From NCBI GenBank assembly GCA_009924095.1, contig RFSG01000019.1, positions 1 through 33,630 on the forward strand: a stretch of 33,630 bases of DNA, written 5' to 3'. This document shows, piece by piece, positions 9,601 through 24,600 of this stretch. The notes under the pieces were generated by a model, which saw only the letters and a list, made by a program, of their open reading frames with translations, did no database searches and was not told the origin of the DNA. The DNA is from Sphingobacteriia bacterium (lineage in GTDB: Bacteria > Bacteroidota > Bacteroidia > J057 > RFSG01). The stretch's first letter is position 1. Every line of letters begins with the position of its first letter. The position numbers were made by a program, and so were the translations under genes.

Positions 9601-12600
9601 TTCAACCTATTTTAGAAGGCTAGTAACCTCAGGGGCATGTGCTGTTTCAACTTCTTCAACGGTTGTTTTATTATCCATTACCCCGTTGATAACGAATAAT
9701 AATATTCAAAATGATCAAACCATTTGTTTGGGAAGTACAGCCACCTTATTAAGTAGTCCAGTATTGGGAGGAGGAAATGGGGTGTTTCAATACCAATGGG
9801 AGAGTAGTACGAATTTGGTTAGTTGGGGTCCTTTAACCGGGCAAACCAATTTCTCTTATGGACCTGGTTCTTTAACCTCAACCACCTATTATAGAAGAAA
9901 TGTAACCTCAGGGGGATGTTCCTCGGTAAGTGATTCCTTACAAGTGTTGGTTGATTTATTGGTAGGAGGGAATCTAATTACCCCAAATCAAACCATTTGT
10001 TCTGGTCAACTTCCAGTTCAAATAAGTGGTACGGCGCCATCTGGAGGAACAGGGGTGTTTACCTTTCAATGGCAATCTAGCCCTAATATGGCTGGATTTA
10101 ATCCTATATCAGGCGCAACACAACAATACTTTACGCCAGGAACAGTAATTAATACAACCTATTACCGAAGGATGGTGGCTTCTGGGGTTTGTCCACCTCT
10201 ACCTTCAGATACTGCTATAGTATTTGTAAATCCTGGAATTGGGGATAATTTAATCTCTCAGAATCAAACCATATGTCAGGCATCAACTATTGCTGCCCTG
10301 TTAGGGAGTTCCCCTACAGGCGGAATAGGTACCTATTCCTTCCAATGGCAATCCTCAACAGATAATTCAATATGGGCCAATGTTAACGGGGGAATAAATC
10401 AAAACCAAGCACCCTTGATGGTTACGGTCAATTCTTACTTTAGGAGAATTGTTAGTTCTTCTTCCTGTATTCCTTCAACCAGTAATACAGTTGTAATAAC
10501 AGTAGTAAATCAGATTACGAATAACACAGTAGGACCAAATCAAACGGTCTGTTCTGGTTCTTCTCCAACCTTATTAACCGGAACCTCACCAGTAGGAGGA
10601 AGTGGGATTTATACCTATCAGTGGGAAAGCACCTTAGATCCTGTATTTATAGCTTGGGCACCTATTACTGGGGCAACCGCTAATACTTACGCAGGGGGAG
10701 CAATGACTCAGCTTACTTATTTCAGGCGAGTAGTTACGTCCGGGTTATGTATTAGTAATAGCACTGAAGTGGCTGTTTATATTGACCAACCGATTGGAAA
10801 CAATATCATATTTACCAATCAAACCATTTGCTCAGGAACACAACCTACCTCTTTAACTGGTATATTTCCAAGTGGTGGAGGGGGAGTTTACACGTATCAG
10901 TGGCAAAGTAGTACCAATAATATTGCTTGGAATAGTATCACATCTACTAATTCCCTAAATTATCAACCCCCAATATTAACAGCAGGTACATACTATCGAC
11001 GAGTCGTTACTGCTGGGATTTGCCCGGGATCTGTTTCGGCCTCCATATTTATTAATGTTCAACCTAGTATAACAAATAATACGATTGGGGCAGGACAAAC
11101 GCTATGCAATGGCACATTGCCTTCTGCCTTAACAGGACTGAGTCCTGCAGGAGGAACTGGTTCCTATACTTTTCAATGGCAATCCAGCAGCGATAATTTA
11201 ACTTGGTCACCAATAACAGGACAAATTTTTACTGGATATAGCCCACCTGGATTGGTGCAAAGTACTTATTATAGAAGGGTTGTTTCCAGCGGATCCTGCG
11301 TTCAATCTAGCAATGTTGTGCTTATTGAAATTAACCAGCCCATTTCAGGGAATACCTTAGTGGCAGATCAAACATTATGTACTGGAACTACTGGACAACC
11401 ATTGTCAGGAGTTGTATTAAGTGGTGGAAATGGAATCTATACATATTCCTGGCAATCTAGTGCTAATACTATTTCATGGAATCCTGTGATTGGGGCAACT
11501 GGAGCTCAGCTAACATTGCCATCTGTGAGCTCAAATATTTATTACCGAAGAGTAGTAAGTTCTCCTCCTTGTCCGGTGCTTACCAGCAATATGATAACCA
11601 TAACTGTTGTTCCTAATTTGGGGAATAACTTGATTGGCAGCAATCAAACCATTTGTTCGGGAAGTCCAATTGCAATATTAACAGGGCAGTTACCCACTGG
11701 AGGCTCGGGTATTTATACCTACACCTGGGAAAGTAGTACCAATAATCTAACTTGGATAGCAGATGGAGCAGGTCAAAATTATACTCCTAATCCTTTAACA
11801 TCAACTTCCTATTTCCGAAGGTTAGTTTCTTCGGGCTCTTGTAATGCCCTTACCAGCTCGGTAGTAACAATTACCATTACCTCTCCCTTGGGATACAATA
11901 TTATTGGAAACAGCCAAACCCTTTGCGGATCTGTACCCTTTTCTTCTTTAACCGGTACGGTTCCAACTGGAGGTAATGGAGTATTTGCCTATCAATGGCA
12001 AAGTAGTTTAGATAATTTCACCTGGAATAATTTTGCGGGCCAAATTAACATTGGGCTCACAGGATATTTACTTTCCAGCACGACCTATTTTAGAAGGGTA
12101 GTTGCTTCAGGAGCATGTTCTAATCAATTCAGCAATGTGGTTGGAATTGTGTTAGAAACCAACATTCTAAATAATGTAATTGCCGGGAATAATTCTATTT
12201 GTAGTGGCACAGCAGCCTATTTAACAGGGGCTGTCCCCTCTGGAGGTAATGGGTTTTTTACCTATCAATGGCAAAGTAGTACTAACAATTTAGCGTGGAT
12301 AGGGACTGGAATAACTTCTATTGATTATCCAACGCCAACTTTGACTTCAAACACGTATTATCGTCGTGTAGTTGTTTCTGGTTTATGTGTTGCTTCTACC
12401 AGTACTTCTTTTTCAGTTTATGTTGAACCCAATATTTCTGGAAACCAAATTGGAAGTAGCCATACCATATGTTCAGGGCAAACACCCAATACCCTAACAG
12501 GTTCTCTACCTTCAGGAGGGAATGGGTCATTTATTTATACCTGGGAAAGTTCTCCTGATCAAATAAGTTGGTCAAGTAGTTCAGGGGGTGCAAATCAAAA

Positions 12601-15600
12601 TTATACGCCAACCAATACGACCTCTACTGCTTATTATCGGAGATTGGTTCAATCAGGAGGCGTGTGTCCAACAACTTTAACAAGTGCAACTGTTTTGATA
12701 TTGGTTGAACAAGCCATTGGCAATAACACCATTTTAAATAGTCAAACTTTATGTATTGGACAGGCTCCTTTTCCATTATCTGGTTCAACGCCTACTGGAG
12801 GTTTAGGGGTATTTACCTATCAATGGCAAATTAGTTTTGACAATGTAAACTGGAACAATCAGATAGGTGCAACCCAAACAGGGTATTCACCAGGTCCTAT
12901 CTTTGGGGCGACCTATTACCGCAGAATCATTACTTCAGGAGGTGTATGTGCCCCTTCAACAAGCACTAGCATATCGGCAATTCCAATTACTCCTATAGGA
13001 AGTAATACTGTAAACGCAAGCCAAACCATCTGTTCAGGATCCACCCCAGCTTTACTTACTGGTAGTAACCCAACTGGGGGTAGTGGAATTTATACCTATC
13101 AGTGGCAAACTAGTAATGATAACGTTAACTGGTTCAATGACCCTACAGCAACAGCTCTTTCCTATGCCTCACCTGTAATTAATTTCCAAACTTATTTCCG
13201 TAGGGTAGTAGGGGCTGGGACTTGTTTTAATGCCAGTAATGTAATTATTGTAAGTGTTTTTCCAGCGCTTGGGAACAATACTATACAATCCGGACAAACC
13301 ATATGTCAGGGATCATCGCTTACCAACTTAACGGGAACGTCTCCAACTGGAGGAACTGGAACTTATATTTATCAATGGCAAAGTAGCTCTGATAACCTAA
13401 CTTGGAATTCTCTATCAGGTCAAACACAAACCTTCTTGGTTCCCGCCACGCTACCAGGTCAATATTATTATCAACGGTTAGTATCTTCCAATCCTTGTTT
13501 TAATCAGGCTTCCAATAGCGTAAGTATATTAATAGAATCTACTATTGGAAATAATTCAATATCAACTAATCAAACAATTTGTGAAGGAAGTACAGTTCAA
13601 TTAACCGGTACAGTGCCTTCAGGCGGAAATAGTAACTATATTTATCAATGGGAATCAAGTACCAATAATATTAATTGGAATCCAATTCTGAGTGGTACCT
13701 CTGTTAGTTATACTTCAAGCGCACTTACTCAAAATCTTTATTTCAGAAGGATAATTAATGCGGGGATATGTTCTCCTAACACCTCCTCAACTTTGACCAT
13801 TACCGTTCATCCGACAGTAGGTAATAATACTATTAACACTGATCAAACCATTTGTTTCGGTAGTGCCTCTTCCCAATTAACCGGTTTAACACCTAGCGGA
13901 GGAAATGGAGTATTTGTTTATCAATGGGAATCCAGCACCGATTTAATTAATTGGATCACTGCTGGTGCATCCAACAATTATTCCCCAGGTTCTCCAACAG
14001 TAAACTCGTATTATCGAAGAATGATAAACTCTGGTGCTTGTACAACTCCTGTAACCAGTAATACAATATCCATTTATGTTAATCCCCCGGTTGGTAATAA
14101 TTCCATCAGTTCGAATCAAAGCGTTTGTACAGGACAAACACCTCCAGGAATATTAGGTACAACCCCAACCGGCGGTTTAGGGAATTATGTTTTTGTTTGG
14201 GAATCTAGCGCTAATAATATTAACTGGACTACCTTCAGTTCCGGCACCCAAACCAGTGTAAATCCTCCTATACTTTCTGGAAACACCTATTTCCGCAGAA
14301 CGATTCAATCTGGAGCATGTCCTTTATCCATAAGTAATACGATAAGTTATGCAACCATCCCTGGTATTTTTAATAATCAGATTGGAAACTCACAAACGCT
14401 TTGTAATGGAGGTACTCCATCTGCATTAACAGGCTCTATCCCAACAGGGGGTACAGGTTCTTATACTTATGTATGGGAAAGTAGTCCAGATAATTTAAGC
14501 TGGGCAGTAATGACCGGAATCAATACCACCGGTTATGCAGTTCCTCCAGTTTCACAGTCCCAATACTTTAGACGGATAGTCCTTTCAGGAACTTGTTCAG
14601 ATACATCTAGAACACAAGTTATAGTTGAATTCCCGATTGGAAATAATCAAATCAATTCAAGTCAAACCATTTGTCAATTTACTGCTCCTGCTATATTGAG
14701 TGGATCCTTGCCTACCGGAGGTAATTTGAATTATCAATATACTTGGGAAAGTAGTGCTAATAATCTTTCTTGGAATGCAGTAGCAGGAAGTACGTTACAA
14801 AATCTTAACACAGGTGCATTAACCTCGAATATATATTATCGTAGAGTGATTGTGAGTGGAGTATGCGCACCGAATACCAGTTCCGTCATTTCCATTCAAG
14901 TAGAACCAGCGATTCAGAATAATCTCATTGGTGCGTCCCAAACCCTTTGTACAGGTCAATTACCTGTAAACTTAACAGGACTGACACCGTCTGGAGGAAA
15001 CGGAACATTTGTGTTTCAATGGCAAACCAGTAATAATAATATCAACTGGTTGAATTTTACGGGTTCAACCAATCAAAATCAAACACTACCGATTTTATCT
15101 CAGTCCTTGTATTATCGAAGGATGATTGTTTCTGGAGTTTGTAATACACCGAGTGATACTGCAAATGTGTTTGTTCAACCTGCACTTGGAAATAATTTTA
15201 TTGGTAGTTCTCAAACCGTTTGTATTGGTACTTCTCCAAGCGTTTTAACCGGAAGTACCCCAACGGGTGGAAATAGTGTTTATGGTTATCTATGGCAAAG
15301 CAGTTCAGATAATAGTACTTGGATACCTACATCTACCGGGACAGCAATAAATTATAATACCGGAAATATTTCTAATTCCTTTTATTTCAGAAGAGTGTTG
15401 ATTTCAGGCTTCTGTCAGGATACCACCAATAGTGTTTTGATTTCTGTATTCCCTTCCATTTCCAGAAATATTATTGCTACTGACCAAACCTTATGTCCTA
15501 ACCAAGTACCGACCACCTTTATTGGTACATTACCACAAGGGGGAAATGGTATATTCTCTTACCAATGGGAGAGTAGTTCGAATTCGGTTACTTGGACTAC

Positions 15601-18600
15601 TTTACCAGGATCTACGAATATTAATTATAGCCATGGTACTGTTACCACTACAATTTATTTTAGAAGGGTAGTTACCTCTGGACCGTGTTTTAATAATAGT
15701 GCTGCCTTAACCGTAACCGTAAGTCCGCCAATAAACAATAATACTGTATTATCTACCCAGACCTTGTGTAGAAATGCTGCACCTGTAGCCTTTACCGGAA
15801 CATTGCCTGTGGGTGGAACAGGATTTTATTCCTATCAATGGCAAAGTAGTGCACAGAATAGTACTTGGACCACCCTTCCAGGAGAAACGGCGATCACCTA
15901 TTTACCCCCAACTCCTAATGTTATCAGATACTATAGAAGATTAGTAAATTCAGGATCCTGCGCTGATACCAGTGTTTCTGTTTCCTTAGTTATTGAAGAC
16001 TCCATAGGGAATAATGGAATAACCCCTTCCCAAACCATTTGTCAGGGGCAGTTACCCATTACCCTCAGTGGATCTGTACCCACAGGCGGAACAGGTACTT
16101 TCAACTATCAGTGGCAAAGCAGTAATAATCAAATTAGTTGGCAAGCGATTGCAGGTGCATCTTTTCCAAACTTCTTACCCCCAATCGTAAATCAAACCCT
16201 ATATTTTAGAAGAGTAGTTACTGGTATTGCTTGTCCACCCTCTACTTCTAATGAGATTGATGTTACGGTTCATTTGTTAATTGGAAGTAATACGATATCC
16301 TCAAATCAAACGATTTGTTTTGGAGCAACCCCTGCTTCTTTAACTGGTAGTTTGCCTTCTGGAGGAAATAATATTTATTCCTATCAATGGTTGACTAGTT
16401 TAAATTCAAATAGCTGGGCAGTAACTACAAATGGGGGAGGTATTAATCATACTCCTCCAGCACTTTCTCAAACCTTGTACTTTAGAAGAGTAGTTATTTC
16501 AGGATTTTGTAGTCCAGATTCAAGTAATGTTATACAAGTATTTGTAGAACCTCCGATTGCTAATAATCTGGTGGGTTCCACCCAAACCATCTGTGCAGGA
16601 ACAGCCCCCTCTCTCTTTACCGGAACTGTTCCTACAGGGGGTACAGGCGTTTATGCTTATCAATGGCAAAGCAGCGCTAATCAAGTTGCCTGGGCATCGT
16701 TAGTAGGGGCTACAGGTCAAAACTATACTTCGGGGGCACTCGTAAACTTGACCTATTTCAGAAGGATTATTACTAGTGGAGGATGTCGTCAAGATACTAG
16801 TTTAACTATTCAAGTAACCACCAACCCTCCGATTAGTAATAATACCATATTCTCCTCTCAAACATTATGTACAGGAGCTATTGCCGCGGGTCTTTCAGGG
16901 TCTTCTCCTGGGGGAGGATTGGGTACCTTCCTATATCAATGGGAGACTAGTACAGATAACGTAACGTGGTTCCCTGCCACTAATGCTACCCTACAAAACT
17001 TTGCTGCTGGAACTCCTTCCATTAATACTTATTATCGTAGAATTGTAACTTCAGGTGCATGCCCTCCATTAACCAGCACGACTATTCAGATTGAAATTAA
17101 TCCTATCATCGGTAATAATACGATAGGTGCTTCCCAGACGATTTGTACTGGAATTTCAGCCACAACCTTAACCGGAACAGTACCTACAGGAGGCAATGGA
17201 ACGTACACTTACATCTGGCAAAGTAGTACTAATAATGCCTTATGGGCACAAATTCCAGGGCAAACCCAAGCTCAATATTCTCCTGGTATTTTAGGAAATA
17301 CAACCTATTTCAGGAGAGTTGTAATTAGTGGACCTTGTTCAGATAATAGTATTTCTGTCGGAATTGTATTGACACCACCTATTGCTAATAATATCATTGC
17401 GAGCAATCAAACCATATGCTCAGGGCAATCTGCTACTCTGTTAACCGGGACTATCCCTAGTGGAGGGAATGGTATATTTAGTTATCAATGGGAATCAAGT
17501 CCAGATAACTTGGCTTGGACTTCCCTTACAGGTCAATCTGCAGTTAGTTTAAATCCAGGAACGCCTACTTCAACTATTTATTACCGCCGAAATATTTCTT
17601 CTGGACCATGTCCAGTACTCAACAGTAATTCAATAAGCCTAACCGTATTCCCTACTTTAGGCAATAACCTTATAGGCAATAGCCAAACCATTTGTTCTGG
17701 ATCGTTGCCAACTCCCTTAACGGGTTCCTTGCCTACCGGAGGATCTGGCATCTATTCCTACCAATGGTTGTCAGGAGCAAATCCATTAGGTCCTTGGGCT
17801 CCGTTAAGCGGATCTACTTTGATTAATTTTACTCCAGGTTCGCTTACCGCAGCAGTTTATTATAGAAGAATAGTAACATCCCTTCCTTGTCAGGATACGA
17901 GTACAGTACTTTCAATCTTGGTAAGTCAACCCTTGGCAAATAATATTGTCGGTTCTAATCAAACCTTATGTTCAGGTACTGTTCCTGCTATATTATCAGG
18001 AACATTGCCTACCGGTGGCTTAGGAGGGTACAATTATCAATGGGAAAGTAGTACAGATAATTTAATTTGGAACACAGTCGCCGCTGCTACAATAGCCAAT
18101 TACTTACCTCCTGGATTAACCCAAAATACCTATTTCAGAAGAGTTGTTTCCGCGGGTCCATGCCCAGCAATAACCAGTAATACAATTAGCCTTTCAATTC
18201 AGCAGGCGATTGCAAATAATACAGTCCTCAATAATCAAACCATTTGTTCAGGTAGTATTCCAGCACCTTTAACGGGGTCTTTACCTAGTGCAGGTACTGG
18301 GACTTATACCTATCAATGGCAAAGTAGTTTGGATAATATTACCTGGAACCTAATTGGTGGTGCAACTTTCCAAAATTTCACTCAACCTACCCTGACACAA
18401 ACTCTTTATTTCAGAAGAGTAGTCACTTCTGGTATTTGTCCCCCATCTACCAGTGCCTCTATTCAATTGTTATGGTTACCTACATTAGGGAATGTTCAAA
18501 TAGGATCTGCCCAAACCGTATGTGCGGGAGTACCTATTCAACCTTTAACTGGAGTAATACCCACAGGAGGAAATGGTATCTATAGTTATCAATGGGAAAG

Positions 18601-21600
18601 TAGCGCTAATCAAATTCTTTGGACAGCATTACCAGGAGAAACAGCTTCTCAATTAGTTGCCGGATCGCTATTAAACTCAACTTATTTCAGAAGAACAACC
18701 GTGAGTGGAACCTGCTCCCAAGTTTCTGGAAATGTATTCATTACCATCTTGTCTGCACCTGGTAATAATACAGTTGGAAGTGCTCAGACTTTATGCTCTG
18801 GTCAAACTTCTTCCACGCTTACGGGGACCGTACCTACTGGAGGAAATGGCATATTTAGTTATCAATGGGAAACCAGTACAGATAATGCGACTTGGGCTTC
18901 GGTTGGATCTGGTACAAATCAAACCTTTAGTCCTGGAGCGTTAACCCAAACCTTATATATACGACGGGTGGTAACTAGCAGTGGGGTATGTGCTTCAAAT
19001 ACTAGCAATGGATTAACGATTACTGTATATGCACCGATTGGCAATCATCAGATTGGGGTATCGCAAACCATTTGTACAGGACAACTTCCTGCACCTTTTA
19101 CAGGAACAACGCCTTCTGGAGGAAGTGGAATTTTTAACTATAGTTGGTTAAGCAGTGTTAATCCAGGAGGTCCGTGGTCTCCTATACCAGGAGCGAATGC
19201 TTCAGGATATACCCACGGAAGTATAGTAGTGAATACCTATTTCAGAAGAGTCGCCAATTCTCTCCCTTGTAATGATACCAGTACTGTAATTTCGCTTGAA
19301 CTTAATCTACCGATAGGAAACAACCTAATATCAGGTGCCCAAACCCTTTGTGCAGGATCCGTTGCCGGAATATTAACAGGTACAACTCCTACTGGAGGAA
19401 ATAGTAACTATAGTTATCAATGGGAAAGTAGTTTGAATAACTTAGCTTGGACTTCAATTGCTAATAGTACCAATTCCACGTTAAGCCCTGGAATCCTTAG
19501 TGTTTCTACCTATTTCAGAAGAATTGTTGCTGCAGGACCTTGTAATGCCAATACTAGTGCTTCAATTTTTATTCAGGTTGAACAGATACTAGGGAATAAT
19601 ACATTAATATCTGATCAAACTATTTGTCAAGGCCAAGCTCCTTTACCTTTTACCGGCAGTTTACCGACTGGTGGAAATGGAAACTATACCTATCAATGGC
19701 AATCTAGCAATACAAATGTTAATTGGCAAGTGGTTATTGGTGCTACGTTACAGAACTATACTTCTCCTGCCTTAACCCTTAATCGTTATTTCAGAAGGAT
19801 AATATTGGGTGGAGTTTGTTCCGGTAATACTTCAAATTCTTTAACCATTATGGTACTACCCCAAGTGGGTAATAATATTGTGGGATCAACTCAAACCATT
19901 TGTGTAAATACAAGTCCCCAAGCCTTTACAGGAAGCTTACCTACAGGTGGGGATGGGATTTATGGATATCAGTGGGAAAGTAGTTCCAATCAAGTAGCTT
20001 GGAATACCTTAGCTGGAGCTACACAATCTAGTTATAGCGCTGGTGCTTTAGTTACCAATATTTATTTCAGAAGAATTGTTAATTCAGGAGGGGGATGTGC
20101 AAATACAAGTGTTTCCATTAGTGTTCAAGTAGAACCTTTAATTGGTAATAATTTAATTGGAGCAAATCAAACGGTTTGCGCTAGTCAGAATCCGTTTACC
20201 CTAACAGGTACTTTACCTACAGGAGGATCTTCTCAATATGGATATCAATGGGAGACCAGCCTTGATAATTTAAACTGGAACTCGGTAGTTAATCTTACCC
20301 AGTCTTCTTATGCAACGGGTACAATTCTTCAAACCACATATTATAGAAGAATTGTTACCGCGGGTGCTTGTAACCCGAATACCAGTAATTCTATTGCCTT
20401 AACAGTATTGCCAAGTCCGGGTAATAATCTCATTGGTTCTTCTCAAACCATATGTATTGGTCAAGTTCCAATTGCATTTACAGGAACAATCCCTACTGGA
20501 GGAGATAATATATATGTTTATAGTTGGTTGAGTAGTACGCTATCTGGAGGTCCTTGGAGTGTCATCGCAGGGGCGACAGGTCAGGGATATGCAGCTGGTG
20601 CATTGTTAACCAATACTTATTTTAGAAGGATGGTGGTTTCAGGACCATGTTCCGATACGACTTTATCCGTCTTTATCCAAGTTAATTTGCCATTAGGGAA
20701 TAACGCTATTTCTTCTAACCAAACTATTTGCAGTGGGACAGCTGGTCAGTTGTTAACCGGTACTCTCCCATCGGGAGGAACTAGTAACTATGTTTATCAA
20801 TGGGAAAGTAGTCAAGATAATATCACTTGGATACTTCTATCCGGAGGTACGCAATCTACTTATCCTCCAGGAACCTTAACTCTTAATACGTATTTCAGAA
20901 GAATTGTAACATCAGGTCCTTGTACGCCGAATACTAGTAGCTCTATTCAGATTACAGTAGATCCAGTTATTGGTAATAATACCTTGTTGACTGATCAAAC
21001 AATATGTCAAGGTCAAACGCCTGCTCCATTTACAGGGAGCCTTCCAACAGGGGGAAATAGTATATATAGTTATCAATGGCAATCTAGTAGTACGAATGTA
21101 AACTGGGTTATTATTCCTGGGGCTATTCTACAAGATTATTCATCTGGTTCTTTAACGCTAAATCGATACTTTAGACGAATCATTACTGCTGGGGTATGTG
21201 CCGCTTCAACCAGTAATACCTTAACTATTACTGTACTTCCTTTGATTGGAAATAATATAGTAGGCAGTCAACAAACCATATGTTCGAGTACTATACCCCA
21301 AACCTTAACCGGTACCCTGCCTTCAGGAGGTGATGGGATTTATACTTATAGTTGGGAGTCTAGTGTTAATCAGGTTGCCTGGAATATACTCTCCGGATCC
21401 ACTCAGGCTTCTTTTACTTCAGTAGCTTTAACGAATAATACTTACTTCCGGAGAATTGTTAATTCAGGGGGAGGTTGTAGTCATACCAGTGCGTCGCTGA
21501 GTATTCAGGTAGATCCGCCTATTGGAAATAATATCATTGGAAACGATCAAACGATTTGTGTAAATCAAGCCGCAGGATTATTAACAGGTGCACTTCCCAC

Positions 21601-24600
21601 AGGTGGATTTGGAGGATACAATTATCAATGGGAGTCTAGTTTTGATAATCTTAATTGGAGCTCAGGTACCAATAACACCAATTCTACCTTCTCACCAGGA
21701 GTTTCAATACAAAATATTTATTTCCGTAGAGTTGTTACAAGTGGTGCATGTAATCCTCAAACCAGCAATGTAGTTGCAGTTACCGTATTACCTTCACCAG
21801 GAAATAACCTAATCGGTGCCTCACAAACGATTTGTTTTGGTCAGGTGCCAGTACCTTTAACAGGAAGTTTACCTACTGGAGGAAATAGTATCTATGTGTA
21901 TAGTTGGCTTAGTAGCACACAATCTGGAGGTCCTTGGACATTAATTCCAGGAGAAGTGAATTCAGGTTATGTTTCCCCTGGGTTGTTTGTCAATACTTAT
22001 TTCAGAAGAGTTGTAGTATCAGGACCCTGCAATGATAGTAGCAATGTAGTATCTATGCGGGTAAATACAGGTATTGGGAATAATGTAATTAACGCTAACC
22101 AAACCATCTGTTCTGGAACTGCGGGTGCTTTGCTTACGGGTACTTTACCTACCGGTGGAAATGGAGCTTATGGATATGCTTGGGAATCTAGTATTGACAA
22201 CTTAACCTGGAATGCCCTTTCCGGAAGTACCCTTACCTCAAACTTACCTGGAGTATTAACCCAAACAACCTATTATAGAAGGATTACTACAGCAGGTCCT
22301 TGTGCTCCACATACCAGCAACAGTATTCAGATTTTGGTTAACCCTTTAATTGGCAATAACACCGTTGCTGCTGACCAAACCATTTGTAGCGGAGATACTC
22401 CTGCAGGATTTACAGGCAGTGCGCCAAGTGGGGGAAATAGTATCTATAGTTATCAATGGTATTCAAGTAGCAATTCTATAAACTGGGTGATAATAGCCGG
22501 AGGAATTCAAAGTCAATATTCATCAGGTTCTTTACTTACGAATACCTATTTCCAAAGAGTGGTATCAGCAGGGGTTTGTACGCCTAATACCAGCTTACCG
22601 TTAGCTGTTACAGTGTTCTCTCCAATAGGAAATCTCCAAATTTCTGCTGCTCAAACCATTTGCTTTAATACTGCTCCGTTAGCTTTAAGTGCTGCCACTC
22701 CCTCAGGAGGGAATGGAATATATGCTTATCAATGGGAAAGTAGTGCGCAAAACTTAGTGTGGGCTAGTCTACCAGGTGAAACACAATCTGTACTATCTCC
22801 AGGAGTTCTAACCTCAACAACTTACTACCGCTTTAACCTGGTATCAGGGCCATGTTTAGCTTCAAGTCCCTCTATTCGAATTTTGGTTCAACCGGTTATA
22901 GGGAACAATCAAATCTTCGCAGATCAAACCATTTGTAATGGGCAAACCCCAGCCCTTCTGACGGGTAGCTCGCCTACAGGAGGAAATGGAGTATACGCTT
23001 ATACCTGGGAATCAAGCGCTGATGCGATTAACTGGTTTATTACAGGAGGAAGTTTAATAAACTTTGCCCCAGGATCTTTAAATCAAAATACTTACTACAG
23101 AAGAATTGCAGGTTCCCTTCCTTGTTCTCCTTCGACTAGTAATCAGGTAACTATATTAGTTCTTCCAAGTTTGACTGGCAATGTGATTGGAGCCAATCAA
23201 ACCATATGTACCGGCACACAGCCTGCCCTTTTCACCGGTGCTCAGCCGAGTGGTGGAAATGGTAACTATGTTTATCAATGGCAAAGTTCTGCAACAGGTC
23301 TTTCTGCATGGGTTACTATTCTTGGAGCAAATACGGCTTCCTGGCAAAATACCAGCCTAACCTCAAATACCTATTTTAGGCGATATATTGTAGCAGGGCC
23401 CTGCTCGGATACTAGCAATGTGGTTTCTGTACTGATTAATTCACTAATTGGGCAGAATACTATTTTCAGTAATCAAACCATATGTTTTAACTCTATACCC
23501 ACGCAACTAACCGGAACAAATCCTACTGGTGGTTCGGGAATCTATACCTATCAATGGGAAAGTAGTACAAATCTAATTTCTTGGATCCAATCCAGTTCTG
23601 GCACCCAAAATACTTTAGGTCCTCCGGCTCTAACCCAAACTACCTATTTCAGGAGATTGGTGAGTGCAGCTCCTTGTCCAGCTATTACCAGTATTCCATT
23701 AACCGTTCATGTAGATTCCATCATAGGAAACAACTTTATTGGAAATACTCAAACCATCTGTGCAGGGGTAGTACCTCTAGTGTTAACTGGAAGTTTACCA
23801 ACTGGTGGAAATCTATCTTATTCATATCAATGGGAATCCAGCAATAATAACATTATCTGGAATTCTGTTCCTGGTGCTATCACCCAAAATTTTGGACCTC
23901 CTGCTTTAACTAGTACAACCTATTATCGTAGAGTGGTAACTGCTGGAATTTGTACTCCATCCACAAGTGCAAGTACAATGATTTGGGTTAATCCAGTTAT
24001 TGGTAATAATACAATTCTTCAGGCACAAACCATTTGTACCGGAACTGCTCCCTTAACTTTCACTGGATTAATCCCAACCGGTGGTGATGGTATATATGTT
24101 TATCAATGGCAAAGTAGTAGCAACAACATTGGCTGGACTGCCCTAACCGGGGCTACTTTAATAGATTATACTGAGGGTGTTTTAACAGCAACTACTTATT
24201 ATAGAAGGGTAGTAACGAGTGGTACTTGTTTGGATAATAGCCAATCTATTCAAATATTAGTTAATCCTCTGATCGGAAATAATCAGATTGTCAGCAATCA
24301 AACCTTATGTTCAGGACAGATTCCAGCTACCTTCTCAGGTTCTGCTCCATCTGGTGGTAATGGATTCTATAGCTATGTTTGGGAGAGTAGTGCTAATAAT
24401 TTAAGCTGGAACGCCCTTAATGCTGGAACTAACTCAAATTACAGTTCGGTTGCGGTAGCTCAAAATTTATATTTCCGTAGAACTGTAAGTTCACCTCCCT
24501 GTCCGGCCAATACAAGTCCGGTATTAACGTTGTTGGTCTATCCACCCTTGAACAATAATGTTATTGGTGTGGATCAAACCATATGTACGGGTTCGGTACC

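Noticed and set aside
23581..23847. 88-codon plus-strand frame inside the giant adhesin gene
   Set aside because: It is an out-of-frame reading of the repeat, with low-complexity content and no independent start signal.
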